From: Actinoplanes sp. L3-i22
GTDB lineage: Bacteria; Actinomycetota; Actinomycetes; Mycobacteriales; Micromonosporaceae
Assembly (NCBI RefSeq): GCF_019704555.1
Contig: NZ_AP024745.1
Span: 8,936,501 to 9,000,500 of the forward strand
Reading direction: 5' to 3'
DNA: 64,000 nt
Part shown: positions 23,889 through 32,466 of the stretch, piece by piece
Numbering within the stretch: the stretch's first letter is position 1
Layout of the letters: the number at the start of each line of letters is the position of its first letter
Made by a program: the position numbers and the translations under genes
The notes under the pieces: model-generated
The model's input: only the letters and a program-made list of their open reading frames with translations
Told to the model about the DNA's origin: nothing
Database searches by the model: none

Positions 23889-25325
23889 TCAGACCTCGAC
23901 CGGGGTGAGCTCCGGCAGCACCGCGGGCGTCGCGGGGACGGCCGTCGTCCGGCGCCCGGCCGGGACCAGCAGCGCGACCAGGAAGGCCAGCGCGCTGGCG
24001 ACCGCGAGCAGCAGGAACGCCTCGGTGTAGCCGGACTCGGCGGGCAGCCCCTGCGGGCCGACGTGCCCGGTCACCACCGAGCTGACCACCGCGGTGCCGA
24101 TCGAGGCGCCGATCGTCCGGATGTTGGTGTTCATCCCGCTCGCCACGCCGGTCTGGTGCATCGGCACGGCCTGCACGATCAGGTTGATCATCGAGGAGTA
24201 GAGCAGCCCGAGCCCGATGCCGAAGACGCCACCGGTGACCGCGACGACGGCCCGGCTGTCGTGGCTGAGCGCGAGGGTGAGCGCGGCCAGCGTGCCGAGC
24301 CCGGCACCGATCAGGAGCTGCGCCTTGTTGCTGACCCAGCGGGTGAGCGGGCCGCTGATCGAGCCGAACACCGCCATCGTCGCCATCATCGGCAGCATCA
24401 GCAGGCCGGCGGTGGTCACGCTGGCGCCGAAGCCGTAGCCGGTGCTCGCCGGGACCTGCATGAGCTGCGGCAGGAACGCGAAGACGCCGAACATCGCGGC
24501 GCCGAACAGCAGCGACACCAGGTTGGTCGTCCAGACCGCCGGCAGGCGCATCATCCGCATGTCGATCAGCGGCTCGGCGGAGCGCAGCTCGGTCGCCATC
24601 CAGCCGGCGAAGAAGATCAGGGCAAGAGCAAACAGGATTAGCGTACGGCCGGAGGCCCAGCCCCAGGTCGCGCCCTTGCTCAGCGGCAGCAGCAGAGCGA
24701 CCAGCCAGCCGGCGAGCAGCACCGCGGAGAACCAGTTGATCCGCCCGCGGGCGCCCGTGGGGGACGCCGGGATCACCCGCCAGGCCGCGACGGCGACCAG
24801 GGTGACGGCGATCATCGGGATCCAGAACAGCCAGCGCCAGTCCAGCCAGCCGACGATCGGGCCGGCCAGGACGATGCCGAGCCCACTGCCGCTGGCGATG
24901 ACCGCGGCCAGGATGCCGATCGCCGAGGAGACCCGGTGCGGCGGGTAGACGTCCCGGATGATGCCGAACGAGACCGGGAAGACTGCGGCGCCGAGGCCCT
25001 GCACGACGCGGGCCGCGATGAGCACGGTCACGTTCGGGGCGATCGCGGCGAGCAGGCAGCCCAGCGCGATGGCGCCGAGCGCGACCAGCAGCGTGCGGTC
25101 CTTGCCGATCATGTCGGCGATCCGGCCCATCAGCGGGGTGGCCACCGAGGCGGCCAGCAACCAGGCGGTCAGCACCCAGGTGACCGTGCCGGGGGTGGTG
25201 TGCAGGTCCTGCTGGATGGTCGGCAGCACCGGGGTGACCAGTGACTGCATGAGGGCGAACGCGGCGGCCGCTGCGGCCAGCACCGTAAAGGTGACACGCG
25301 GGGTCGCCTGGTAAAGTCGAGGCAT
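23889..25325 (-). CDS. MFS multidrug exporter, DHA2 (EmrB/QacA-like) family
   Basis: 478 residues with about fourteen membrane helices, the DHA2 length. Typical motifs are LTAWLLAASVATPLMGRIAD (motif A region with MGRIADMIGKD) and GLGAAVFPVSFGIIRD. It is predicted to be a proton-driven exporter of lipophilic drugs. The ATG lies only one base after GGAGG, so initiation may be leaderless or inefficient. It is divergent from a TetR-type gene 74 bp away, the usual local-repressor arrangement. Substrate unknown. Confidence 0.88.
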   Translation of the reverse strand: MPRLYQATPRVTFTVLAAAAAAFALMQSLVTPVLPTIQQDLHTTPGTVTWVLTAWLLAASVATPLMGRIADMIGKDRTLLVALGAIALGCLLAAIAPNVTVLIAARVVQGLGAAVFPVSFGIIRDVYPPHRVSSAIGILAAVIASGSGLGIVLAGPIVGWLDWRWLFWIPMIAVTLVAVAAWRVIPASPTGARGRINWFSAVLLAGWLVALLLPLSKGATWGWASGRTLILFALALIFFAGWMATELRSAEPLIDMRMMRLPAVWTTNLVSLLFGAAMFGVFAFLPQLMQVPASTGYGFGASVTTAGLLMLPMMATMAVFGSISGPLTRWVSNKAQLLIGAGLGTLAALTLALSHDSRAVVAVTGGVFGIGLGLLYSSMINLIVQAVPMHQTGVASGMNTNIRTIGASIGTAVVSSVVTGHVGPQGLPAESGYTEAFLLLAVASALAFLVALLVPAGRRTTAVPATPAVLPELTPVEV

Positions 25326-25334
25326 GCCTCCAGA

Positions 25335-25358
25335 TTAGTGGAGGACCCCCTCCGGTTA
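25335..25358. promoter_or_regulatory. Imperfect palindrome between MFS and TetR genes
   Basis: GGAGG-ACCC-CCTCC with partly matching TTAGT and GGTTA flanks lies ten bases upstream of the MFS start and in front of the TetR gene. Position and symmetry fit the repressor's operator, but half-sites match only over about seven of ten bases. Confidence 0.4.
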
Positions 25359-25399
25359 GCAACTGGATTACCGGTGCGGGTGATGTGAGGAGGGTCTCG

Positions 25400-25960
25400 A
25401 TGCCTGACGTGCCGGTCGCGGCGCGACGCCCCCAGCGGGCCGACGCGCGGCGCAACTACGACGCGCTGCTCGCCGCCGCCCGCGACATCTTCGCCGAGAG
25501 CAGCACGGACGCCTCGCTCGAAGAGATCGCCCGGCGGGCCGGCGTGGGCATCGGCACGCTCTACCGGAACTTCCCGACCCGGCGCGACCTGTTCGAGGCC
25601 GTCTACGTCGAGGAGATCAACCAGCTCAGCGCGGCCGCGCTCGCCGTCGCCGACCAGCCGCCGTGGGAGGCGCTGCGGACCTGGCTGGACCGCTTCGTGC
25701 AGTACGTGGTGACCAAGCGCGCCGTGGTCGACGCGCTGAACCGCGAGTCGGAGCTGTTCAAGTCGTGCCGCGTCACCATGTACGCGGCCGGGGAGCCGCT
25801 GATGGACCGGGCGCGCGCGGCCGGCGAGGTCCGCCCGGAAGCCAGCTTCGACGACGTCCTGCGCATGATCTCCGGCCTGGTCTCCGGCACGTTCGTGGAC
25901 GAGGAGCAGCGCGCCCGGGTGCTGGATTTCGCCCTGGACGGCATCCGCAACCGCGGCTGA
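25400..25960 (+). CDS. TetR/AcrR-family repressor
   Basis: 186 residues, ATG after GAGGAGGG. The N-terminal HTH (about 20-65) has the family pattern YDALLAAARDIFAESS, SLEEIARRAGVGIGTLYRNFPTR. The C-terminal domain (70-186) is helical and includes the TetR_C segment FDDVLRMISGLVSG. It is the probable local repressor of the divergent MFS exporter and released by its drug ligand (inference from arrangement). Confidence 0.88.
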   Translation: MPDVPVAARRPQRADARRNYDALLAAARDIFAESSTDASLEEIARRAGVGIGTLYRNFPTRRDLFEAVYVEEINQLSAAALAVADQPPWEALRTWLDRFVQYVVTKRAVVDALNRESELFKSCRVTMYAAGEPLMDRARAAGEVRPEASFDDVLRMISGLVSGTFVDEEQRARVLDFALDGIRNRG

Positions 25961-26324
25961 ACACCCGGGCGACCGCCCGCCGCAGCCTGCTGCCCGCGGC
26001 CCGACAAGTGCCCCGGGTCCGATCGAGCCGGCCGCTGCAGACCGCAGCCCGGCACATGCCCTGTCCCGACCCAGCCGAGCCGAGCCGCCCGACGCGGACC
26101 GCAGCTGCGACCGCGACGCCGGCGATCCCGGCTGATCCTCAGCGGTGTCTCCGGGCGCCCGATGCACCCCCGAAATCAGCCGAGTCGGCGCGGCCCGCTC
26201 ATGATCTTGAGACTGGCGACCGACACAACCCACCCACCCCACAAGGGGGAGCGCCCAACGTCCATTGTCGCAAGGGCGGCCATGATCAGGTGGGTGGGCT
26301 GTGGACAGAGCGCCGGTGTGGATA
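25961..26324. other. Intergenic region with a 14-bp inverted repeat
   Basis: No gene is seen. ACAACCCACCCACC at 26225-26238 and its complement (13 of 14) at 26289-26302 form an inverted repeat with a 50-bp loop, and GTGGAT-ATCA-ATCCAC at 26318-26333 forms a small hairpin at the end of the propeller gene. They probably act in transcription termination between these convergent genes. Confidence 0.5.
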
Positions 26325-27917
26325 TCAATCCACGACAAAGCTCGGTGAGGTAATAGACGGCGACGCTCCCCCGCTCGAGTCCGCCGCCGCGCGGGCCACG
26401 AAGCGGAACAGCACCTTCTTCGTGCCGCGCTTCATGACGATGCCGAGGATCCCGTCGCTTTCCGCCGTGATCACTCCCGCGCCGTCGCTCTTCCACGACT
26501 TCCCGCTCTTGTGCTGCAACGTCACGGTCACCTTCGCGGCCCGGGCGGGCAGCACCCGGAACGCGGCCAGGACCGCGCTCACCGACTTGTAGTGGACGAC
26601 GCCCTTCTTGCTGGTCCCGCGCAGCATCGTGACCGACATCAGCGACGGCGTCTTGAACGTGGCGGTGCCCGACGAGGCCAGGTATGTGGCGTCGGCGCTG
26701 GTGGTCGCGGTGACGGTGCCGTTGCCGCGGGCCGGCACGGTCACGGTCGCCACGCCGGACGTGTTCGTGGTCGCCTTGCGCGTGGTGGTCGCGCCGGCCT
26801 GGGTGACCGCCACGGACACGGCTGCTTTCGGGCGCTGCGGCGCCCGTACCGTAATCGTCAGGTTTTTGCCGTAGGCCTTCGCCGCCGCGACCGTGACCGA
26901 CACGGTGGTCTTGACCTGGCCGGCGGTCGGCGTCGCGACCAGGTAGGCGGTCGTGGCCGGGCCGTCCTGCGCGAGCGAATAGATCGTCGACCCGTCCGCG
27001 GACCAGGACGCCTCGTGCGCGAGGCTGCGGTACGACGTCGTGCCGGCCGGCTCGGCCCGGACGACCGTCTCGCCGGTGGACGCGTCGAAGATGTGCACGG
27101 CACGGGCGTCGTACATGGCGTTGAGGATGCCGGCGAAGCGTTTCTCGTCCGGAGCCCAGGCGACCGCGTCGGGGTAGGCGCCGGTGGTGAACCGGCCGGC
27201 CAGGGTCATCGTCGTGGTGTCGTAGCGGGCCACGCCGTACCCGTTGGAGTAGTCGGTCGCGATCACCTGGCTGCCGTCGGCGGACATCTCGGCGTCGTAG
27301 ACGAACTGGCCGAACTCCACCTGCGCGACCTTGGTCAGCAGGCCGTCGTCACCGATCGTGTAGCCGGTCATGCCGGCGGTGGAGTCGGTCGCGTAGGCGA
27401 CGAGGTGGCTCCCGGCCGCGGTCACCGCGTCGATCGACGAGTCGGCGAGCACGCTCTTGTCGGTGTGGTCGGTCAGGTCGAGCCGGCCCACCCCGCCGGA
27501 GCTGTCTCCGCAGGTGTAGGCGTAGTACAGCGCGTCGTCGACCACCGACGACTTGCCGGGGCAGCCCTGCGACGTCCACGAGTCGAGCACCTCGCCGGCC
27601 GCCGACACCTGGGCGATCTTGTTGGCGCTCGACTCGGAGACGTAGACGGTGTCGCCGTCCGCGCTCGGGGTCAGCCCTTTCGCGCCGAACAGGCCGGTCA
27701 CGGTCTTGTGGACCTGCCCGGTCGGGGACGTGATCAGGACGCTGTTGCCGGCCGCGATCCACACCTCGGAGCCGACCGTGAGCACGTCGGTCGCGGTCTC
27801 GGTGGTCGGCAGGGCGTGGCGGATCGGGCTGGTCGACGCCGGGTCGGCCTGCGCGGCAGCGGGGACGGCAAGCGCCCCGGCAACCAGGACGCTACCGATC
27901 AGAACTTGACATCTCAT
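26325..27917 (-). CDS. Secreted beta-propeller protein with Ig-like C-terminal domain
   Basis: 530 residues. Signal peptide of about 25 residues ending AAAQA. Residues about 40-340 form a propeller with recurring GDTVYVSES- and DGSQVIATD-type blades. Residues about 340-440 look like an Ig-like/big domain (TTVSVTVAAAKAYGKNLTITV), and the remainder is a second basic beta domain. Exported, probably extracellular; no enzyme motif. Its start overlaps the 3' end of the YhhN gene by 26 bp, so they share a transcript. Role unknown. Confidence 0.75.
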   Translation of the reverse strand: MRCQVLIGSVLVAGALAVPAAAQADPASTSPIRHALPTTETATDVLTVGSEVWIAAGNSVLITSPTGQVHKTVTGLFGAKGLTPSADGDTVYVSESSANKIAQVSAAGEVLDSWTSQGCPGKSSVVDDALYYAYTCGDSSGGVGRLDLTDHTDKSVLADSSIDAVTAAGSHLVAYATDSTAGMTGYTIGDDGLLTKVAQVEFGQFVYDAEMSADGSQVIATDYSNGYGVARYDTTTMTLAGRFTTGAYPDAVAWAPDEKRFAGILNAMYDARAVHIFDASTGETVVRAEPAGTTSYRSLAHEASWSADGSTIYSLAQDGPATTAYLVATPTAGQVKTTVSVTVAAAKAYGKNLTITVRAPQRPKAAVSVAVTQAGATTTRKATTNTSGVATVTVPARGNGTVTATTSADATYLASSGTATFKTPSLMSVTMLRGTSKKGVVHYKSVSAVLAAFRVLPARAAKVTVTLQHKSGKSWKSDGAGVITAESDGILGIVMKRGTKKVLFRFVARAAADSSGGASPSITSPSFVVD

Positions 27918-28519
27918 ATCCCTCGGTTCGGAGGGCCGGCTTCGGAACTGAGCCGCTGACGATCAACGCGAGCGCCGCCGCGTAGGTCGTCATCACCAGC
28001 ACGCCGGCCGCCGGCAGGTGGATTCCTGCTGCTCCGATGCCGATCAGCAGGTCGGAGACGAGGAACAACGCGCCCCCGGCGGCGGTGCGGCGGGAGACTC
28101 CGACGGCTGCGGCGGCCATCGCGGACAGCGCGAGGCTGTAGATCAGAATCGGTCCGCGGAGCGCGCCGAGGTGGTTCCAGAGCAGGGCATTAACCAAGAT
28201 CCAGACTAGACCGTACGTCGCAAATGCCCAGATTTTTGGTGTCGCCGCCCGAAGGAAGGCGGTGAGGAAGCAGAGCTGTGCGCCGAGAAAGAACCCCATC
28301 CCGGCGAGGAACGTGGCCTGTCCCGGGATCAGCAGGGCGATGTCGCCGAGGAACGCGAAGACCAGGCCGGCCGTCAAGGAGGGCGCGACGAGTGACCGGA
28401 AACCAGATCAGGATCGGCGCGAGCAGCGGCTTGGCCACCCACTGGACCGGCGTCCAGCCCGCCGCCACCGCGACCACCTCGACGAGCGCGACCAGCCCGA
28501 ACAGCCCGAACGGGATCAC
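27892..28519 (-). pseudogene. YhhN-family membrane protein, frameshifted
   Basis: The N-terminal part (IPFGLFGLVALVEVVAVAAG, VAKPLLAPILIW) begins at a GTG overlapping the desaturase stop (GTGA). The rest (LTAGLVFAFLGDIALLIPG onward, with GDIALL typical of YhhN) continues in another frame. Removing one base near 28397-28402 joins them into a 208-residue protein of normal family length with about eight helices. YhhN proteins include TMEM86 lysoplasmalogenases that hydrolyse the vinyl ether of lysoplasmalogens. It could be a genuine mutation or a sequencing error. Confidence 0.75.
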
Positions 28520-29337
28520 GGCTGCCAGCCCGGGCGGCCGAACACGTAGCCGAGCCGGTGCCGCCAGGAGACGGCCGAGCGCAGGTCCCGCCAGATCGCG
28601 GCGTACTCGTGGGTCGCCACCTTGAGCGGGTTGTACGTGGTCAGGTTCGTCGTCAGGCCGTACCTGACGGTCTCCCCCTCGGGCTCGAAACTGCGGAACA
28701 TCCGGTCCCAGATGATCAGGATGCCGCCGTAGTTCCGGTCCAGGTAGGGGTCGTTGGAGCCGTGGTGCACCCGGTGGTGCGAGGGCGTGTTGAAGAACCA
28801 CTCGACCGGCCGCCACATCCGGTTGATCCGCTCGGTGTGCAGGAAGAACTGGTACGCCAGGCTGATCGACTGCTGCAGGAAGATCATCCACGGCGGGAAC
28901 CCGAGCACGGCCAGCCCGAGCCAGAACGGCGTCGCGGTCATCGGCGTCCAGCTCTGCCGCAGCGCGGTGGACAGGTTGAAGAACTGGCTGGAGTGGTGCA
29001 CGACGTGCCCGGCCCAGAACACCCGGACCTCGTGGTGCAGCCGGTGGAACCAGTAGTAGGCGAAGTCGTCGGCGAAGAACAGCAGCACCCAGACCCACCA
29101 GTCGTGCGCGTCGAGCTTGAACGGGCTCAGCACGTACAGCCCGGCGAAGGCGACCGCGGTGAGCAGCTTCCACGGGATGCCGATCACCTGACTGCCCGCG
29201 CCCATCGACAGGCTTGTCGCGGTGTCCCGGGTCTCGTAGCCGCGCTCCTCGTCGTCCGGCAGGAACCGGAACGACAGCGCCTCCATGACGATGAGCAGCA
29301 GGAACGCCGGTATGGCGTAGACGACGGCGGGGATCAA
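28516..29337 (-). CDS. Fatty acid hydroxylase / sterol desaturase family protein
   Basis: 273 residues with about four membrane helices. The di-iron histidine clusters of the superfamily are all present: HRLHH (about 108-112), HVVHHSS (about 121-127) and HHRVHH (about 200-205). Such enzymes hydroxylate or desaturate lipids; homologues cleave alkylglycerol ethers (TMEM195-like), which would fit the adjacent YhhN. It starts at TTG (TTGA overlap with the GntR stop) seven bases after AAGGAG, so it is translationally coupled. The exact substrate is unknown. Confidence 0.85.
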   Translation of the reverse strand: MIPAVVYAIPAFLLLIVMEALSFRFLPDDEERGYETRDTATSLSMGAGSQVIGIPWKLLTAVAFAGLYVLSPFKLDAHDWWVWVLLFFADDFAYYWFHRLHHEVRVFWAGHVVHHSSQFFNLSTALRQSWTPMTATPFWLGLAVLGFPPWMIFLQQSISLAYQFFLHTERINRMWRPVEWFFNTPSHHRVHHGSNDPYLDRNYGGILIIWDRMFRSFEPEGETVRYGLTTNLTTYNPLKVATHEYAAIWRDLRSAVSWRHRLGYVFGRPGWQP

Positions 29338-30017
29338 CGGACGTTCTCCTTCGCGTGCAGGAGGCCGCGCGCGACCTGCTCGGCCTCGGCGGCTTCGCCG
29401 GCCTCGATCAATGCGGCGAGCTTGCGGTGGGCGGCGACGTTCAACAACTCTTCGGTACGCAGGTGGGTCGGCACGTGCCCGACGGCCAGGGTCCCGGCGG
29501 TGAGGCTGTTGAAGGCCAGCAGGTACGCGATGTTCCCGGAGCCCTCGACGATGCGCCGCCAGACCAGCAGGTCGGCCGGCCCCATCAGGGCCAGGTCGGG
29601 CACCGCCGCCGCGTAGATCTCGACCGCGGCGACGACGTCGCGCCGGGCCTCGGAGGTCGCGCGGAGGGCGCACAGCCGGGCGGCGTCGGCCCCGATCGTC
29701 GCCCGCATCTCCAGCACGTCCCGGGACAGCGTCTCGACCGGCAGCACGTCACCGGCCATGGCCAGGTCGAGCCCGGCGTGCTCCCGCCAGTCGAGGACCC
29801 GGGTGGCGCCGCCCTGACTGACCTTGACCAGGCCGAGCTGCTGCAGCCGGCGCAGCGCCTCGCGGATCGCGTGCCGGTTGACCTCGAACGTGGTGGCCAG
29901 CTCACGCTCGCTGGGCAGCGCGTCGCCGGCCGGGTAGCGGCCGCCGACGATGGCGTCGCGGAGCCGGCCGAACACGTGGTCGGAGACGGACTGCCGGGGT
30001 GCGGGATCGAAGTCCAT
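29334..30017 (-). CDS. GntR-family (FadR subgroup) regulator
   Basis: 227 residues. Winged helix at about 10-75 (VFGRLRDAIVGGRYPAGDALPSERELA, NRHAIREALRRLQQLGLV), followed by an all-helical FCD-like ligand domain. It is the first gene of the operon with the desaturase and YhhN genes. A FadR-type operator (TGGTnnnACCA) lies 37 bp upstream, so it likely autoregulates the lipid operon. The start is ambiguous: ATG at 30017 is preferred, a GTG eight codons upstream has no better binding site. Confidence 0.85.
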   Translation of the reverse strand: MDFDPAPRQSVSDHVFGRLRDAIVGGRYPAGDALPSERELATTFEVNRHAIREALRRLQQLGLVKVSQGGATRVLDWREHAGLDLAMAGDVLPVETLSRDVLEMRATIGADAARLCALRATSEARRDVVAAVEIYAAAVPDLALMGPADLLVWRRIVEGSGNIAYLLAFNSLTAGTLAVGHVPTHLRTEELLNVAAHRKLAALIEAGEAAEAEQVARGLLHAKENVR

Positions 30018-30053
30018 GCGCGGCAGTGTGCCCCGCCACACGTCAACCCGTCA

Positions 30054-30068
30054 ACTGGTTGGACCAGT
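30054..30068. promoter_or_regulatory. GntR/FadR-type operator
   Basis: ACTGGT-TGG-ACCAGT is a perfect inverted repeat containing TGGTnnnACCA, the binding pattern of FadR-subgroup GntR regulators. It is 37 bp upstream of the GntR gene, overlapping the likely promoter, and just past the 3' end of the neighbouring gene. Confidence 0.7.
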
Positions 30069-31150
30069 CAGTCTCGCCCGCCGAGCCAGCGCGGCCGGCG
30101 CCGCCCGGGCCGCCGCTTGCGGCCGCCCCCGGCGTGCCGGATCAGCACCGCCCGGCCCGCCGCCTTGTCGTCGGCGGTCGCCCCCGGCGTGAACAGCAGC
30201 AGGAACGCCAGCGACACCTCGATGGTCACCGGCCGCCAGGCGCGCACCGCGGCGTCCAGCCGCTCCCGGACCAGCGCCCGGACCTCGGCCCGCGCCTGCG
30301 GCTCCACCTGGTAGGTCGCGGTGACCAGGGCGAACAGCGCCGCGTCGGTGACCCAGTCCTCGACCCCGAAGGCCAGGTCGACCAGCACCCGCCGCCGGGT
30401 GGACGTGGCCCACGGCTCGTCCTTCGCGTGGTGCAGGATGCCCAGGCACACCCACGGCTGCAGCCGCCGGTACCAGTGCAGCGGGTCCTCCGTGGCCAGG
30501 AACCGGTTGGCCGCGTTGTCCGGCGGTTCCGGCGCGTGCGCGAGCAGGCCGAGCAGGTCGTCCAGCGGCAGCTCACCCAGCGGCGTGGCCGCGCCGTAGG
30601 CGGACAGCAGCGACGGCCACGGCCCGTCGGCGACCTGGTGCAGGATCCGGATCGCCTCGGCCGACGGCGCGGGCACGGCCGACTCGGGCTCGCTGCCCCG
30701 GTAGCGCCAGACGGCAAACTCGCCCGGGCGGGCCGGCACCCGCAGATCCGGCGCCGGGAACGCCTTGACCTCGATGACGATCGGGCCGGCCGCCCGCTGG
30801 ACCGCGGCCAGCGCACTGGCCGGCTCCCCCGCCGACAGCACGAGCCGCGCGGCGTCGACGTTCTCGCCCTTCGCCCGCCGCAGCACCACCTCGGTGCCGA
30901 TCCGGACGGCGACCTCGTTCGCCATCGGCACCAGGTTGAGCCAGAGCCGCTCCTGGCAGGCCATCGCGAAAATCAGCTCGGTGGCCGCGCACGCGCCCGG
31001 GTCATCGACGATCGCGACCAGGTCGGCCACGTCGCCGGCGTCCCGGAACCGGAGCGCGTGACGCGCGGCGTCCGGATGCGAGAACTGCGGGTCCTCGATG
31101 AGTTCGCGCAGCCTGAGTTCCACGTTTTCCCAGATCACGGCCGGGAGCAT
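30068..31150 (-). CDS. Hypothetical protein, paralogue A
   Basis: 360 residues, function not recognised. It is related along its whole length to the gene at 34255-35364; shared blocks include DEPWATSTRR, VLVDLAFGVEDWV and LQPWVCLGILHH. It is soluble, rich in Leu/Ala helices like HEAT-type repeats, with a basic tail (RKRRPGRRRPRWLGGR). No signal peptide. The ATG lacks a binding site; GTG at codon 10, preceded by GGGAAA and mirrored in the paralogue, is an alternative start. The two copies flank the two GH26-like genes. Confidence 0.65.
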   Translation of the reverse strand: MLPAVIWENVELRLRELIEDPQFSHPDAARHALRFRDAGDVADLVAIVDDPGACAATELIFAMACQERLWLNLVPMANEVAVRIGTEVVLRRAKGENVDAARLVLSAGEPASALAAVQRAAGPIVIEVKAFPAPDLRVPARPGEFAVWRYRGSEPESAVPAPSAEAIRILHQVADGPWPSLLSAYGAATPLGELPLDDLLGLLAHAPEPPDNAANRFLATEDPLHWYRRLQPWVCLGILHHAKDEPWATSTRRRVLVDLAFGVEDWVTDAALFALVTATYQVEPQARAEVRALVRERLDAAVRAWRPVTIEVSLAFLLLFTPGATADDKAAGRAVLIRHAGGGRKRRPGRRRPRWLGGRD

Positions 31151-31204
31151 AGTTGATCATCAACGGCCGGCGGCGCCCGGTGGTTCCGGAAATATTACCG
31201 GCTT

Positions 31205-31214
31205 GTTTCGAAAA
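31205..31214. promoter_or_regulatory. GTTTCGAAAA element, LacI-type operator candidate
   Basis: The 10-mer GTTTCGAAAA upstream of the GH26-like genes recurs (inverted) at 40151-40160 in front of the LacI gene. Nearby, CCGGAAATATTACCGG is a near-palindrome. These suggest co-regulation of the secreted glycosidases with the GH43/ABC operon. Confidence 0.45.
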
Positions 31215-31252
31215 CTGTTCGGGATTCGTCGATGCGTTCGTACGGTTCCGGC

Positions 31253-32458
31253 ATGTTGCGAAGATGGGTGGCCGCCGTCGCGGCGCTGACCACGGTGGCA
31301 CTCGGTGTGGCGACACCGGCCGCCGCCTCGACCTTCACGCCGGCCGACGGCAGCCGGCTGCTGTTCATCGGGCAGTCCACCACGGCCGCCTGGAACGACT
31401 ACACGTCGACCGCGCAGGCGCCGGCCGGCGGCTCGGTGTATTACGAGGTCAAGTCCGGCAACTGGGTCAACGACGGGCACCGGCAGTACGCCGAGCTGCT
31501 CGCGTCCCAGGGGAAGTCGGTGCAGATCGGGGTGTCCTGGAAGGACAATCCGCCCGGCTTCACCGGTGGCGACGAGAACGCCAAGGCGGCGCGGTCCCGG
31601 CAGGTCACCGCGGAGCTCGGGGCCGGTCAGTACACCGCGCAGTTCGACCGGCTGATCGCGTTCGTCAACCAGTACCCGCGGGCGAAGTTCTTCCTGCGGC
31701 TCGACTACGAGGTGTCCAGTTTCTACCACTGCACGGATGCGAGCTGCACGTCGTACAAAAGCGCGTTTGCTCGTTTGAAGGGTTTGATCGATGCCCGGAA
31801 GCGGCAGGACAACGTCGCCTACGTGTTCCACCCGGTGCGCGGGGAATTCGAGCAGCTGTACCCGGGTGACGCGGTGGTCGACTGGATCGGGGTGTCGATC
31901 TTCGCGCACGAGCTGTGCCTGCCGATCTACGACAACGGCTATCGGTACAACGGCACGCCGCCGCAGAACTACGACGTCGGCGCGCTGCAGTGCCGGAACG
32001 CGTACCTCGGGAAGGATCAGTTCGGGAACCCGGCCGCCGTCTGGCAGAACTTCGACTACGACGGCAACGTCCTGAAGATGATGCGGTTCGCCAAGGACCA
32101 CGGCAAACCGATGATCGTCGCCGAGTCCGGGATGATGAACTTCACCGACAACGGCTCGGACACCCGCGGCCTGGAGGCCGCCCGCGGCGACCTGTGGGTC
32201 AAGCGGCTCTTCGGCCTGATGAGCTATCGCGGGCCGATCCCCAACGAGTCCGGCACCTATGACCTGAGTCAGGTCATCAGGGCCGCGGTCTACATCGACC
32301 TGGACTTCCGGTACGGCTGGGACGGCATCGCCGACGGCAGCTTCGACTTCCCGGTCAACTCGACGTGGTTCGTCGACGGGCGCCTCTCCCAGTACGCGAA
32401 CGCCCGCTCCTCGTTCTGCGCGGGCCTCACCGCGCAGCGTTTCACCACCCCCTGTTAA
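31253..32458 (+). CDS. Secreted GH26-like glycoside hydrolase
   Basis: 401 residues from the preferred ATG (MLRRWVAAVAAL), with a signal peptide ending TPAAAS; an upstream ATG adds seven residues. The TIM-barrel GH26-like pattern is seen in FFLRLDYEVSSF (putative acid/base Glu), VVDWIGVSIFA and KPMIVAESGM (putative nucleophile Glu). GH26 enzymes are mostly beta-mannanases; the acid motif here departs from the usual HEMNG, so the specificity is unknown. It is followed nine bases later by a second member of the family, suggesting one operon. Confidence 0.75.
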   Translation: MLRRWVAAVAALTTVALGVATPAAASTFTPADGSRLLFIGQSTTAAWNDYTSTAQAPAGGSVYYEVKSGNWVNDGHRQYAELLASQGKSVQIGVSWKDNPPGFTGGDENAKAARSRQVTAELGAGQYTAQFDRLIAFVNQYPRAKFFLRLDYEVSSFYHCTDASCTSYKSAFARLKGLIDARKRQDNVAYVFHPVRGEFEQLYPGDAVVDWIGVSIFAHELCLPIYDNGYRYNGTPPQNYDVGALQCRNAYLGKDQFGNPAAVWQNFDYDGNVLKMMRFAKDHGKPMIVAESGMMNFTDNGSDTRGLEAARGDLWVKRLFGLMSYRGPIPNESGTYDLSQVIRAAVYIDLDFRYGWDGIADGSFDFPVNSTWFVDGRLSQYANARSSFCAGLTAQRFTTPC

Positions 32459-32466
32459 GGATCTCG

